Of a stretch of DNA of 48,244 nucleotides, positions 1 through 8,600 are shown piece after piece. A program made the position numbers and the translations under genes. Position 1 is the first letter of the stretch, and each line of letters starts with the position of its first letter. Source of the stretch: Streptomyces sp. SolWspMP-5a-2 (lineage in GTDB: Bacteria; Actinomycetota; Actinomycetes; Streptomycetales; Streptomycetaceae); NCBI RefSeq assembly GCF_900091845.1, contig NZ_FMCI01000099.1, positions 1 through 48,244 of the forward strand. The letters are read 5' to 3'. The notes below the pieces were generated by a model that ran no database searches, had not been told where the DNA came from, and saw only the letters and a list, made by a program, of their open reading frames with translations.

Positions 1-375
1 TCCCCGGGTCCGGCTCCGCCCCGCTGCCGTCACCGTCCCCGCCGCCATCACCGTCGGCTGTGCCGCTCGCGGCAGGGACTCCGCGTCCGCCACCGGGCAC
101 GCCCCGAGCACCGCCGCGCGGTGCAGGCACCGGGGCGCGAGCAGGCAGGTGCACACCGCCTGACCGGCCTCCGTCACCGCACCGGACGGGCCGGGCTCCA
201 GCACGACCTCGGCGTCCTCGCCGCACCGCACCCGGCGTACGGACCCCTCGACGGTGACCGGGAGGGCCGCGTACCCCTCGATCGCGGCGTCGAGCTTCTT
301 GCGCAGCCGCGAGGTGAGGCCCTCGACGGCGGCGGCGACCACATCGGGTGCCACCGGGGGCAGTTCGGCGTTCAT
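1..375 (-). CDS. SWIM zinc-finger protein (3' end outside window)
   Basis: The first 125 codons of a minus-strand gene that runs off the left edge. The ATG overlaps the TGA of the upstream DUF5682-VWA gene by 4 nt (ATGA), so the two are probably translationally coupled. Residues about 75-87 contain CTCLLAPRCLH, which fits the CxC...CxH signature of a SWIM zinc finger, a small metal-binding module used for DNA or protein contacts. A SWIM protein next to MoxR, DUF5682 and VWA genes is the arrangement of E. coli yehQ beside yehL/M/P. The role is unknown. The reading frame and motif are visible directly; the partnership with the neighbouring MoxR system is inferred from gene order. Confidence 0.85.
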   Translation of the reverse strand, partial: MNAELPPVAPDVVAAAVEGLTSRLRKKLDAAIEGYAALPVTVEGSVRRVRCGEDAEVVLEPGPSGAVTEAGQAVCTCLLAPRCLHRAAVLGACPVADAESLPRAAQPTVMAAGTVTAAGRSRTRG

Positions 376-3300
376 CGGGACTCTCCGCGGAGGCGGTCGC
401 CCACCCAGCGGGCGAGGGCGAGGGGACTGAGGGCGGCCACCGGCATGCCGGCCGCGACGAGTTGACGGGCGATGGGCACCGAGTAGCGCGGGGTAACGGT
501 GTCGTCCAGGGCGGCGCACCCCATCAGATGGGCGCCGGAGGACGCCAGGGCCCGCACCTCCCCGAGGAGCCCGCCCAGCGGGTAACCCTCCTCGAAGTCG
601 CTCACCACGACCACGAGGGTCCGGCTCGGCACGGTCATCAGCGAACGGGCGTGGGCGAGCCCTGCCGCGATGTGCGTGCCGCCCCCGACCCGGACCTCCA
701 GCAGCAGCGACAGCGGATCGTCGACCCGGTCGGTCAGGTCGATCACCTCGGTGGAGAACGCCAGGAAGTGCGTCGACAGGGTCGGCACCCCGCCCAGGAC
801 GGCCGCGGTCAGCGCCGACCAGATCACCGACGCCTCCATCGACCCCGACACGTCGACGACGAGGATCAGCCGCCAGTCCGCCTCCCGGCGCGAACGCGTG
901 CTGAACACCGGCCGCTCGGGGACGACCAGGGTGCGGCCGTCGTCCGTGCGCCGCGCGTGGGCCAGGTTGGCGCGCAGGGTCCGCGGCAGGTCGATACGGC
1001 CACCGGGCCGCCGGGTCGGCCGGGGCGTGGCGAGACCGGTCAGCGCCGGACGCATCCGGGTGGCCAGCTCCTTCGCCAGCTCCTCGACCAGCCTGCGCAC
1101 CAGTGGCCGCAGCCGGGCCAGCCGCTGCTCGGACATGCCCCCGGCGAGGGAGAGCACGGACGTCAGCAGGTCGACCGAGGGGCGGACCGCCGCCGGGTCG
1201 ATCTCGGTCAGCACGTCGCTGCGGCCCAGGTCGGCGGCGCGGGCGAGGACCTCCTCGCGGACCTCGGCGCCGAACAGCGCGTCCAGCTCCTCGGCCCACT
1301 CGCGCGCGGTGGGGAAGGACCCCTCCTGCCCGCCGCCCTGGCCGGGGGAGAGGTCGGTCGCGCCCTCCCCGCGTCCGCCGCCGTACAACTCGTCCAGGGC
1401 GTGCGCGTACCGGCGGGCGCCCGGCGGCAGCCTGTCGCTCTCCCGGCCCAGCAGCAGCCGCCAGCGGTCGGCCACGGAGAGCCCGAGGCGGGACGCGGCG
1501 CCGCCCGGCGCGGACTGCGCGGTGGCCGGTGCCGTCGACCGCACGGGTGCGGGTGTGCCCGGCGCCCGCCCGTCGCTGTCGGCAGTCCCTCCGGGGAGCG
1601 TCGCCGCCGCTGCGGGTTCCGGCCCCGGGGCCTGCGCACCGGTGGCGGGCGTTTCCCCGGACCCGGCGTCGGGCTCCGGCGGTCCGGCGGTCAGCCGCAG
1701 GGCCTCGGTGGCCGCGCGGCCCGCCGCGTCCGCCGCCGTCCACAGGGCGAGCAGCCGGGGCGACGCGGACAGCGACAGGTCGAGACGGTCCCCCAACCGC
1801 TCGGTGACGGTGTCCAGGAGCCGGTCACGACCGGCCGGGCTGAGCGCGTCGAAACCGCCCCGCAGCGCCGGAAGCCGGTCGAGGAAGTCCTGGTCGGTGA
1901 GGGTGTCGATGCGGTCGAGCACCGGATCGAGGGCGGTCGGCGCCGACTGGAGCAGCGCCGCGGCACCGCCCAGCAGCCCGGTGAGCCGACGGGCCAGCGC
2001 ACGGCGACTCCCGGGCCCCGTCGCCGTGTCGATCCAGCCGGCCGCCCGCGCGCCGAGCACGTCGGCTCCGTCGAGGTCGAGCAGGACCCGCGCGGCGAGG
2101 ACCGCGCCCTGCACGAGCGGGCTCCCGGTGCGCGCCAGACCGGCCAGCGCGTCGTCCATCCTGAGCCCGAGACGGTGCTCACCGGCCCGGGAGGCCAGCG
2201 CGACCAGCGCCGCGGCCTCTTCGGGCTGGTCGCTCCCGGCCAGTCCGGGCAGCGCCCGCACCGCCGACTCCACCAGCTCCGCGGCGAGTTCGCCCGCCCC
2301 GGCCCGTCCCCGCTCCGTGGTGCCCGGCAGATGGCCCCGGCGCAGCGCCTCCAACAGGTCCAGCGCGGTGAGGAGTTCGGGCAGGGTCGCGGTGGCCGGG
2401 AGGATCTCGGCCGCCTCGGCGAGCCGCTCCGCGACCAGCGGCGGCAGATCACAACGGGCCGCCGCCCGCAGCCCGTCCAGCACGAGCGCGCAGGTCGCCC
2501 CGCCCTCCGCGGACTCCCTCCGGAACGTCTCCCGCAGGGTGCCCTCGGCCGCCAGCGCCGCCGTCACCCCCCTGACCCCGGCCAGGTCGAGCCGCACCGG
2601 CACCGCCGGGGTCCAGGCCAGCCGCCACCGGGTGGTGAGCGCGGACGCGTCCCCGGTGCCCGCCACCGCGACCGGCTCGCCGTACCCCGCGCCGCACACC
2701 GCGAGCCGCTGGAGCAGGATCTCCCGGCGCCCGTCGAGGTCGGAGCGGAGCGGATCGAGGCGGACCTCGCGCGCGTCGGGCTCGTCCGGGCCCGGCAGCC
2801 GCAGCGCGGTCAACTCCGCCTCCACGGACGGGCCGAGCCCGGAGCGCGGGGTGCCCGGCGCGGTCCTGCCCCGGGCGGTGCCGACCAGGACCGCTTCGAG
2901 GGCCCGCGCCAACGCCCTGCCGCGGCCCAGCGGTTCACCCTGCCCCATGACCGTCGTCAGGGCCTCCATGACCTCGCCGCGTCCCGGGGCGGCGAGCCCG
3001 CGCAGCCGCGACAGGTCGCACGCCACCCGCAGGGTCTCGGCGGCCTCGCCGCTGCCCGCGGTGTGCCCCGCCGCGCGCAGCTCCCGGCAGACGTCGGTGA
3101 CGGCCCGCGCCGCCGCCGCGTGCAGCGTCTCCGGATCGCCCCCGGCCGTGAACACCGCCTGCTGCCAGCGCGGATCGCGGATCCCGGCCGGGTAGCCGGA
3201 ACGGGAGTCCAGCAGATCGAAGGCGTACGGCACCAGCGAGGTCACGACCGGCGGCCGGGTCTCCCCGGCGGCCGGTGCGGTGGCCGTCGCCGTGACCTCC

Positions 3301-4043
3301 CCGCCGCCGGTCAGCGCCGGAGCGTGGAAGGCACCGACCACTGCCGCCACCCGGCGCCCGTCCGCGCCCGCCGTCGCGATCGCGCGGCGCATGTGCGCCT
3401 CGCGCGCCAGGTCGAGCGCGGGCACCCGGTCGGCCGACTCGGCGTCGCGCCGCAGCGCCCAGCCGACACCCAGCGCCGCCCTGCGGACCGCCTCGGCCGT
3501 GCAGCCGGGCGCCAGGACCTCGACGCACCTGTCCCACAGGTCGTCCCCCGCGCGACCGGTGCCCGACGCGGCGAGCGCGTCCGCGAAGGCCGTCGGCGCG
3601 ACCCCGGTACGGGCGCCGCTGATCTCCGTCACGGGGTCGCCGTCGGCGGGACCCTCGGCGGCCGGGTCGGGGAGACGTCCGTTCCACAGGGGATCGGACA
3701 TCGGCAGGTCGCAGCAGACGACCTGGGCGCCGTGCTCCCGCGCCCAGCGCACGGCCGCGAGTTCGGGGGAGAAGTCCGCGAAGGGGTAGAAGCCCAGACG
3801 CCCGCCCTCGGCGGCCCCGGCCAGCGCGACCGGCGCGAGGGTCCCGGGGGCGGCCAGGTGCACGATCCACGGCTGGAAGTCGGCGGGCAGCTCCACACAG
3901 ACGACCTCGGCACCCGAGGCGTCCAGCAGCGCGGGCACCGCCGAGGCCAGCGCCGGACTGTGGTGCCGGACGCCCAGCAGATACGGCGTCCCGCTGTCGG
4001 CGAGGGCGGTGACGGCCGCCCTCGGATCCTGGAAGTCCGTCAC
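372..4043 (-). CDS. DUF5682-VWA fusion protein (YehM/YehP-like MoxR partner)
   Basis: A 1223-residue cytoplasmic protein. The N-terminal part (about 15-330), starting with YLLGVRHHSPA and including CVELPADFQPW, looks like the DUF5682 (YehM) family. The middle is long, helical and leucine-rich, with a Pro/Ala-rich low-complexity linker near 780-840. The C-terminus (about 1057-1223) is a von Willebrand A domain with an intact MIDAS: VDVSGS (Asp about 1064), GGGTHIA (Thr about 1123) and VVSDFEEG (Asp about 1149). VWA proteins commonly act with MoxR AAA+ ATPases as metal-dependent adaptors. In E. coli the equivalent parts are separate genes (yehM, yehP); here they are one polypeptide. The GTG start overlaps the moxR stop (GTGA) and the stop overlaps the SWIM gene start. 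The biochemical function is unknown. Confidence 0.88.
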   Translation of the reverse strand: MTDFQDPRAAVTALADSGTPYLLGVRHHSPALASAVPALLDASGAEVVCVELPADFQPWIVHLAAPGTLAPVALAGAAEGGRLGFYPFADFSPELAAVRWAREHGAQVVCCDLPMSDPLWNGRLPDPAAEGPADGDPVTEISGARTGVAPTAFADALAASGTGRAGDDLWDRCVEVLAPGCTAEAVRRAALGVGWALRRDAESADRVPALDLAREAHMRRAIATAGADGRRVAAVVGAFHAPALTGGGEVTATATAPAAGETRPPVVTSLVPYAFDLLDSRSGYPAGIRDPRWQQAVFTAGGDPETLHAAAARAVTDVCRELRAAGHTAGSGEAAETLRVACDLSRLRGLAAPGRGEVMEALTTVMGQGEPLGRGRALARALEAVLVGTARGRTAPGTPRSGLGPSVEAELTALRLPGPDEPDAREVRLDPLRSDLDGRREILLQRLAVCGAGYGEPVAVAGTGDASALTTRWRLAWTPAVPVRLDLAGVRGVTAALAAEGTLRETFRRESAEGGATCALVLDGLRAAARCDLPPLVAERLAEAAEILPATATLPELLTALDLLEALRRGHLPGTTERGRAGAGELAAELVESAVRALPGLAGSDQPEEAAALVALASRAGEHRLGLRMDDALAGLARTGSPLVQGAVLAARVLLDLDGADVLGARAAGWIDTATGPGSRRALARRLTGLLGGAAALLQSAPTALDPVLDRIDTLTDQDFLDRLPALRGGFDALSPAGRDRLLDTVTERLGDRLDLSLSASPRLLALWTAADAAGRAATEALRLTAGPPEPDAGSGETPATGAQAPGPEPAAAATLPGGTADSDGRAPGTPAPVRSTAPATAQSAPGGAASRLGLSVADRWRLLLGRESDRLPPGARRYAHALDELYGGGRGEGATDLSPGQGGGQEGSFPTAREWAEELDALFGAEVREEVLARAADLGRSDVLTEIDPAAVRPSVDLLTSVLSLAGGMSEQRLARLRPLVRRLVEELAKELATRMRPALTGLATPRPTRRPGGRIDLPRTLRANLAHARRTDDGRTLVVPERPVFSTRSRREADWRLILVVDVSGSMEASVIWSALTAAVLGGVPTLSTHFLAFSTEVIDLTDRVDDPLSLLLEVRVGGGTHIAAGLAHARSLMTVPSRTLVVVVSDFEEGYPLGGLLGEVRALASSGAHLMGCAALDDTVTPRYSVPIARQLVAAGMPVAALSPLALARWVGDRLRGESR

Positions 4044-5200
4044 CGCAGGTTCTCCCGGAGATCCCAGAGGCGACGCCAGACGGCGGAGCCGTCCTCGGCA
4101 CGGCGGCGCACGGGGCCGTCCCAGTAGCCCAGCAGCCGCGCGTGGTCGGCCGGGTCGTCCTTGCGGACCACGCCCAGCAGATGCCCGGGAACGAGGTCAA
4201 GGGAGTCACCGCCGGGCAGGTAGGCGGCGGACACCCCGAGCGACACGGCGACCTGCACGGCCTCGGCGGTGGACATCACCGTCCCCGGCTTCTCCACGTC
4301 CCAGCCCTCGGCCGACCGCCCGGCCCGCAGATCGCGGAAGACGGTGACCAGGACGTCCAGCACGGTGTCGTCGACCGCGAAGGCCGCGCCCGCCCGCTCC
4401 ACGGCCGCCACCGCCTGCCGCCGCACCAGCGCCGTCTCCGCCTCGACGTCCGCGATCGGGTGCACCGTCTCGAAGTTGAAGCGGCGCTTGAGGGCGGCGG
4501 ACATCTCCGACACCCCGCGGTCGCGGAGGTTGGCGGTGGCGATGACGGTGAAGCCGGGGGCCGCCGCCACCTGGGCGTCGTCGGTCCCCGACAGCTCGGG
4601 CACGCTCATCCGGCGGTCGGACAGGATCGACACCAGGGCGTCCTGCACCTCGGGCAGACAGCGGGTGATCTCCTCGACCCGCGCCACCCGGCCCGCGCGC
4701 ATCGCCGCGAGCACCGGGGAGTCGACCAGGGCCTGGGGCGTCGGGCCCTGCGCGAGCAGCAGCGCGTAGTTCCAGCCGTAGCGCAGCGCGTCCTCGGTGG
4801 TGCCCGCGGTGCCCTGCACGGTCAGCGCGCTGGTGCCGCAGACGGCCGCCGCGAGCAGTTCGGAGAGCATCGACTTGGCCGTGCCCGGCTCACCGACGAG
4901 CAGCAGGCCCCGCTCACCGGCGAGGGTGACCACGCACCGCTCCACCAGCGCCCGTTCGCCGACGAACTTGGGCGCGACGACGAGCCGGTCGGGCAGCGAC
5001 CCGTGCGGCTCGGGCAGCTTCAACTGCTCGCCTCCGCTGCCGCACACGAAGGTGATCACGGCGCGCGGGGTCAGCCGCCAGCCCGGCGGGCGCGGGCCCC
5101 GGTCGTGGGCGGCGAGGAAGGCGAGTTCGGTGGCGTGGCGCTCCTCGGCGGGCAGGGTCTGCCGGGCCGGGACGGCCGTCGCCGGGTCGATCGTGGTCAT
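4040..5200 (-). CDS. MoxR/YehL-type AAA+ ATPase
   Basis: A 386-residue AAA+ ATPase of the MoxR class, probably a chaperone-like remodelling enzyme working with the VWA protein encoded directly downstream. Walker A is GEPGTAKS (103-110). Sensor 1 is VIATANLRDRG (Asn 224), and a paired arginine lies in ALKRRFNFE (about 239-240). The Walker B strand reads VARVEEITR (172-180), with Glu where most MoxR proteins have Asp-Glu. The start is the ATG preceded by AAGGAC at 7-nt spacing; an in-frame extension reaching 28 codons further upstream has no ribosome site and poor codon use. The gene overlaps the next one by 4 nt. Its promoter should lie in the repeat-containing spacer upstream. The substrate is unknown. 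Confidence 0.92.
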   Translation of the reverse strand: MTTIDPATAVPARQTLPAEERHATELAFLAAHDRGPRPPGWRLTPRAVITFVCGSGGEQLKLPEPHGSLPDRLVVAPKFVGERALVERCVVTLAGERGLLLVGEPGTAKSMLSELLAAAVCGTSALTVQGTAGTTEDALRYGWNYALLLAQGPTPQALVDSPVLAAMRAGRVARVEEITRCLPEVQDALVSILSDRRMSVPELSGTDDAQVAAAPGFTVIATANLRDRGVSEMSAALKRRFNFETVHPIADVEAETALVRRQAVAAVERAGAAFAVDDTVLDVLVTVFRDLRAGRSAEGWDVEKPGTVMSTAEAVQVAVSLGVSAAYLPGGDSLDLVPGHLLGVVRKDDPADHARLLGYWDGPVRRRAEDGSAVWRRLWDLRENLR

Positions 5201-5283
5201 GGATGTCCTTGTTCGGTAGGTCGCTCGGTGGTGGGGCCGGTAGGCCGGTGGTGTCGTGTGAAGGGACGTGGAACGGAGGGGCA

Positions 5284-5560
5284 CGCTCGTGCGCGGGCCC
5301 GGGGTGGATCAGAGGGAGCCATCGGTCGCGGTGGTGCCGCTCCCGTACGTGCCCGGAGGTGGATCAGAGGGAGCCATCGGGCACGGTCGCGGTGGTGTCG
5401 CTCGCGGGCTCGGGGGCTGGATCGGAGGGTGGGGCCCGTCTCGCTTGCGTGGTATCGCTCGCGTACGTGCCCGGGGCTGGATCAGAAGACGCTGTGCGCC
5501 GCGCTCGCGTGCCTGCCCGGGTGGACCGGCTCGCCCGGCCGTGTGCGCGCGGGGGCGGGG
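5284..5560. repeat. Degenerate 55-60 bp tandem repeat in the spacer upstream of moxR
   Basis: The spacer between the moxR start and the hairpin after the giant gene holds at least four diverged copies of one unit. Each opens with TGGATCRGA (at 5305, 5360, 5418 and 5478) and closes with a version of TCGCGTACGTGCCCGG. The first two copies share the 22-bp block at 5304-5325 and 5359-5380. A fifth, weaker start (TGGACCGG) is at 5522. Spacings are 55, 58, 60 and 44 bp. No coding frame looks real across it. It occupies the region where the moxR promoter and leader must lie, so it could be regulatory or simply a decayed minisatellite. Confidence 0.75.
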
Positions 5561-5591
5561 AGCGGTCCGTACCGGCTGCCGCTCCGCCGAC

Positions 5592-5626
5592 CCGGGGGAC
5601 GCCGTCCCTGCGACGGCGTCCCCCGG
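5592..5626 (-). terminator. Strong hairpin after the giant protein gene
   Basis: A perfect 15-bp stem (5592-5606 with 5612-5626) and a 5-nt loop begin 4 nt past the stop codon of the minus-strand gene. There is no U-tract, as is usual for streptomycete terminators. It separates the DUF4132/giant-protein unit from the moxR unit, so moxR probably has its own promoter. Confidence 0.8.
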
Positions 5627-5630
5627 CCGC

Positions 5631-8600
5631 TCAACGGCGGCGCCCGCGCCGGACCTTCAGCTCCTCGAAGCGGGGCGCGTCACCGTCCTTGACCCGCTGC
5701 CAGGCCCGCCGGTACAGGTCGGCGACCGGTTCCAGCGGCACGACCACACCGAACGGCATGTCCTCGGAGCCGGGCTCCCGGGTGAACAGCGGCAGCTTCC
5801 ACCGCTCCAGCGGAACGGACGGCGCCGACAGCTCGACCCAGCCGCCGGGCAGGAACAGGGACCGTCCCGCCCTGGTCCTCGTGGCCCCCACCACCAGGTC
5901 GGTGGCGGCCAGTTCGGCGCGGGCCGCCTTGAGCCGGGCGGGCTTCCAGCCCGTCCAGCGGGCCGTCGCGCTGTCCGTGGGGTCGGGCATCGCCAGCAGC
6001 ATCAGATGGACGGTCGCGGCGTCCTCACCGAGCCCGTACTCCTTCGCCACCTCGGTGACCAGGTCGGGCACCGAACGCCCCGGGTCCTGCGGCCACCAGG
6101 TGCCGTCCTGGCCGGGGGAGCCAGCCACCGGGTCGCCCGGGGCCGCGAGCAACGCCGCGAATCGCGGGTCGCGGACCAGCCTCAGCGCCGTCTCGGCCGG
6201 GTAGGGCCGCTGGTCGTCGACGCGCAGCGCGGGCAGGTACGGGTCCTGGCCCGCCTCGTCCAGGAGGTCGACCCGGATGCCCGGCGACGGCTGGTCGTCG
6301 TGGGTGGGCAGGATCACCGCGCCGTACCGCACGAAGCCCGTGCCCGTCTCCGTCGGCGCGCCCGCCGTCTTCCGGAACGCCGGGAGGCTGATGTACCTGC
6401 CCAGGTCGAGCACCAGCCCGGGGTGGGCCAGCCGGTCCCGCACGGCCGCGAACGCCTCCGGCAGCGCCGCCCTGATCGGGTCCCCCGCCGCCGTCCGGTG
6501 GGCGAGCCAGGCGCAGAGCGCGACCGCGTCGACCAGCGTCTCCCCGGTGAACCCGACCGCGTTGGCGCCGACCGGGCGCACCCGGTCGCCGTTGACCGCC
6601 CACTCCAGGTCCCGGGAGAGCCGGGGTTCGTCGCGCGGGCCCAGCAGCGCGGGCAGCGCGTCCCGCACCGGCCAGCGCGCGTGCCGGAAGGCGCGGACCG
6701 CGTCCGCCATCAGCGCCTCGGGCACCGCCGCCCGCCGTCCCACCCGCGCGTTCCAGACCGCCGCCGCTGCGGCGACGTCCGGGCCCTCGGTCCACAGCCT
6801 GGCCGGTTCGGCGGGCAGCAGCGCGCCCACCACGGCGGCCCTGACCCCGCTGTCCACGCGGCACAGCTCGTCCTTGGCGAGCGCGGCGGGTGCGGCCTTC
6901 ACCCCGAGGACCGCACGCGCCTCCGCGCCGAGGAACGACCGCTCGTGCGCGTCGATCCGGGGCAGCCCCGCCACGATCAGCCGCGCCGCCGTGTCGGTGA
7001 CGCCGGTGAGCCGCGCGAACTCCTCGGCCGCCGCCGGGAACCAGGGCGCGGGCCCCCGCGCGGCCAGCTCCGCGAGGAACACACCGAGCCGTCCCGTGAA
7101 CTCCGCGCCGAGCGGCGCCGAGGAGCGGAGCGTGTACGGCTCCGGGATCTCGAACCGACCCGCCGGATCGTGGAAGAACCCGGTGAAGGTGCAGCCGTCG
7201 TCGGCGAGGCTCCTGTTGCCCACCAGCAGCAGGAAGGCGCCGCCGCCCAGCGGCAGCAGGGCGTTCCAGGTGCCCTCCCGCCAGGCACCCGACGGGGTGC
7301 GCAGCAGCGCGGCGGGCAGCTCCACCATGACCGTGCGCCAGCGCGAGGACTCCGGGGAGTCCCCGGTCTCCAGCGCGTCGAGCCGGGTGAGCAGGGCGCG
7401 CAGCACCTCGCGCTGGTCGTCGGGCGTGGTGGCCGCCGCCGCACGGAACGCCAGGGCGGCACCGCGCGTGAACAGCGACTCCAGGTCCGGGCGTCCGACC
7501 GGCACCTCGGTGGCGTCCACGTGCAGCCGCGCGGTCCGCTCCGCCGGGACGGCGGTGTCCGTGAGCCCCGCGGCCCGCTCCACCGTCCGCAGCGCCCTGA
7601 AGACGGTGTCGGCCTCCGCGTCCCGGTGCCACCAGTGGGTGCCCGCACCGCCGAGCCCGTTCATCGCGTCGAGCACCGCGATGTCCCGGGGACCGGCCGG
7701 GCCCTCGTCGTCGGCGCCTCCTTCGAGCGCCTTGGTCAGCCGGGCCGCCGCCGCGTCGAGGACGGACTGCTGGCCCGCCGCGTGCCGCACCACCCCGGCG
7801 ATGCCCGCGACCAGCGCGGGATGGGTGACCGGGAGCAGCGCCCGGATCGTCCGGGGCAGCACCTCCTTGTCCTCCCGCCCGGCCGCGGCCAGCAGCGCGG
7901 CGGCGGTCTCCCGGTCGACGGCGCGCAGCGCCACCGAGCCCGCGGGGTCGCGGGGCGTCAGGAAGTCCCAGTACTGCTCGGGCGGCAGCAGCAGGGTGCC
8001 CTCGCCGAAGACCCCGGGTGTCCGGTCGGTCTTGGCGACCGAGGTCACCACGCCGTCCTGGTCGATCAGTTCGAGCTGCCAGCCGCTGCGGACCACGGCC
8101 CGCGCGCGGTCGTCGCCGGGGAAGACCACCAGCGCGCGCGGCCTGCCCGAGCGCGGGGGCAGGACGACGCGGTGTCCGGCGAGATCCTCCACCCGGCGGC
8201 GGCCGTCGGGCAGATCCACCACCCGCAGCCCCACCAGACCGCCCACCGGCGCGGAGGCGGGCGCGGGGGCCGCCGCCGGCGCGAGCAGCAGCCTGCCCTC
8301 CGCGAGCGTGCCGCCCCCGGCAGCCTCCCGCGAGACGTCCGCCAGGAAGGCCGGGCTGCTCATCCGGCCGTACGCGCCGCTCACAGGGTCGTACTCGTAC
8401 CAGCCGTGCGCCGCGCGGTCGTCCGCCTCGGAGCTCCACACCCAGTACGAGGAGCCGTCGTACAGCATCGGGCGCTCGTGCGGCAGGGTGGTGTCCCCGA
8501 CGTGCAGCACACCGCCGCCGGTGGTCCGGCCGCCGCCCGGCAGCGGCACGCTGTGGCAGAAGTTCCCCCGGTACCAGTCCATCTGGGTGCCCCGGGTGGT

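Noticed and set aside
348..4127. A 1259-codon open frame on the plus strand, antisense to the DUF5682-VWA gene.
   Set aside because: Its composition (Arg/Gly/Gln/Pro-rich, no domains) is that of an antisense shadow caused by strong third-position G/C bias; the minus-strand frame has the recognisable domains.
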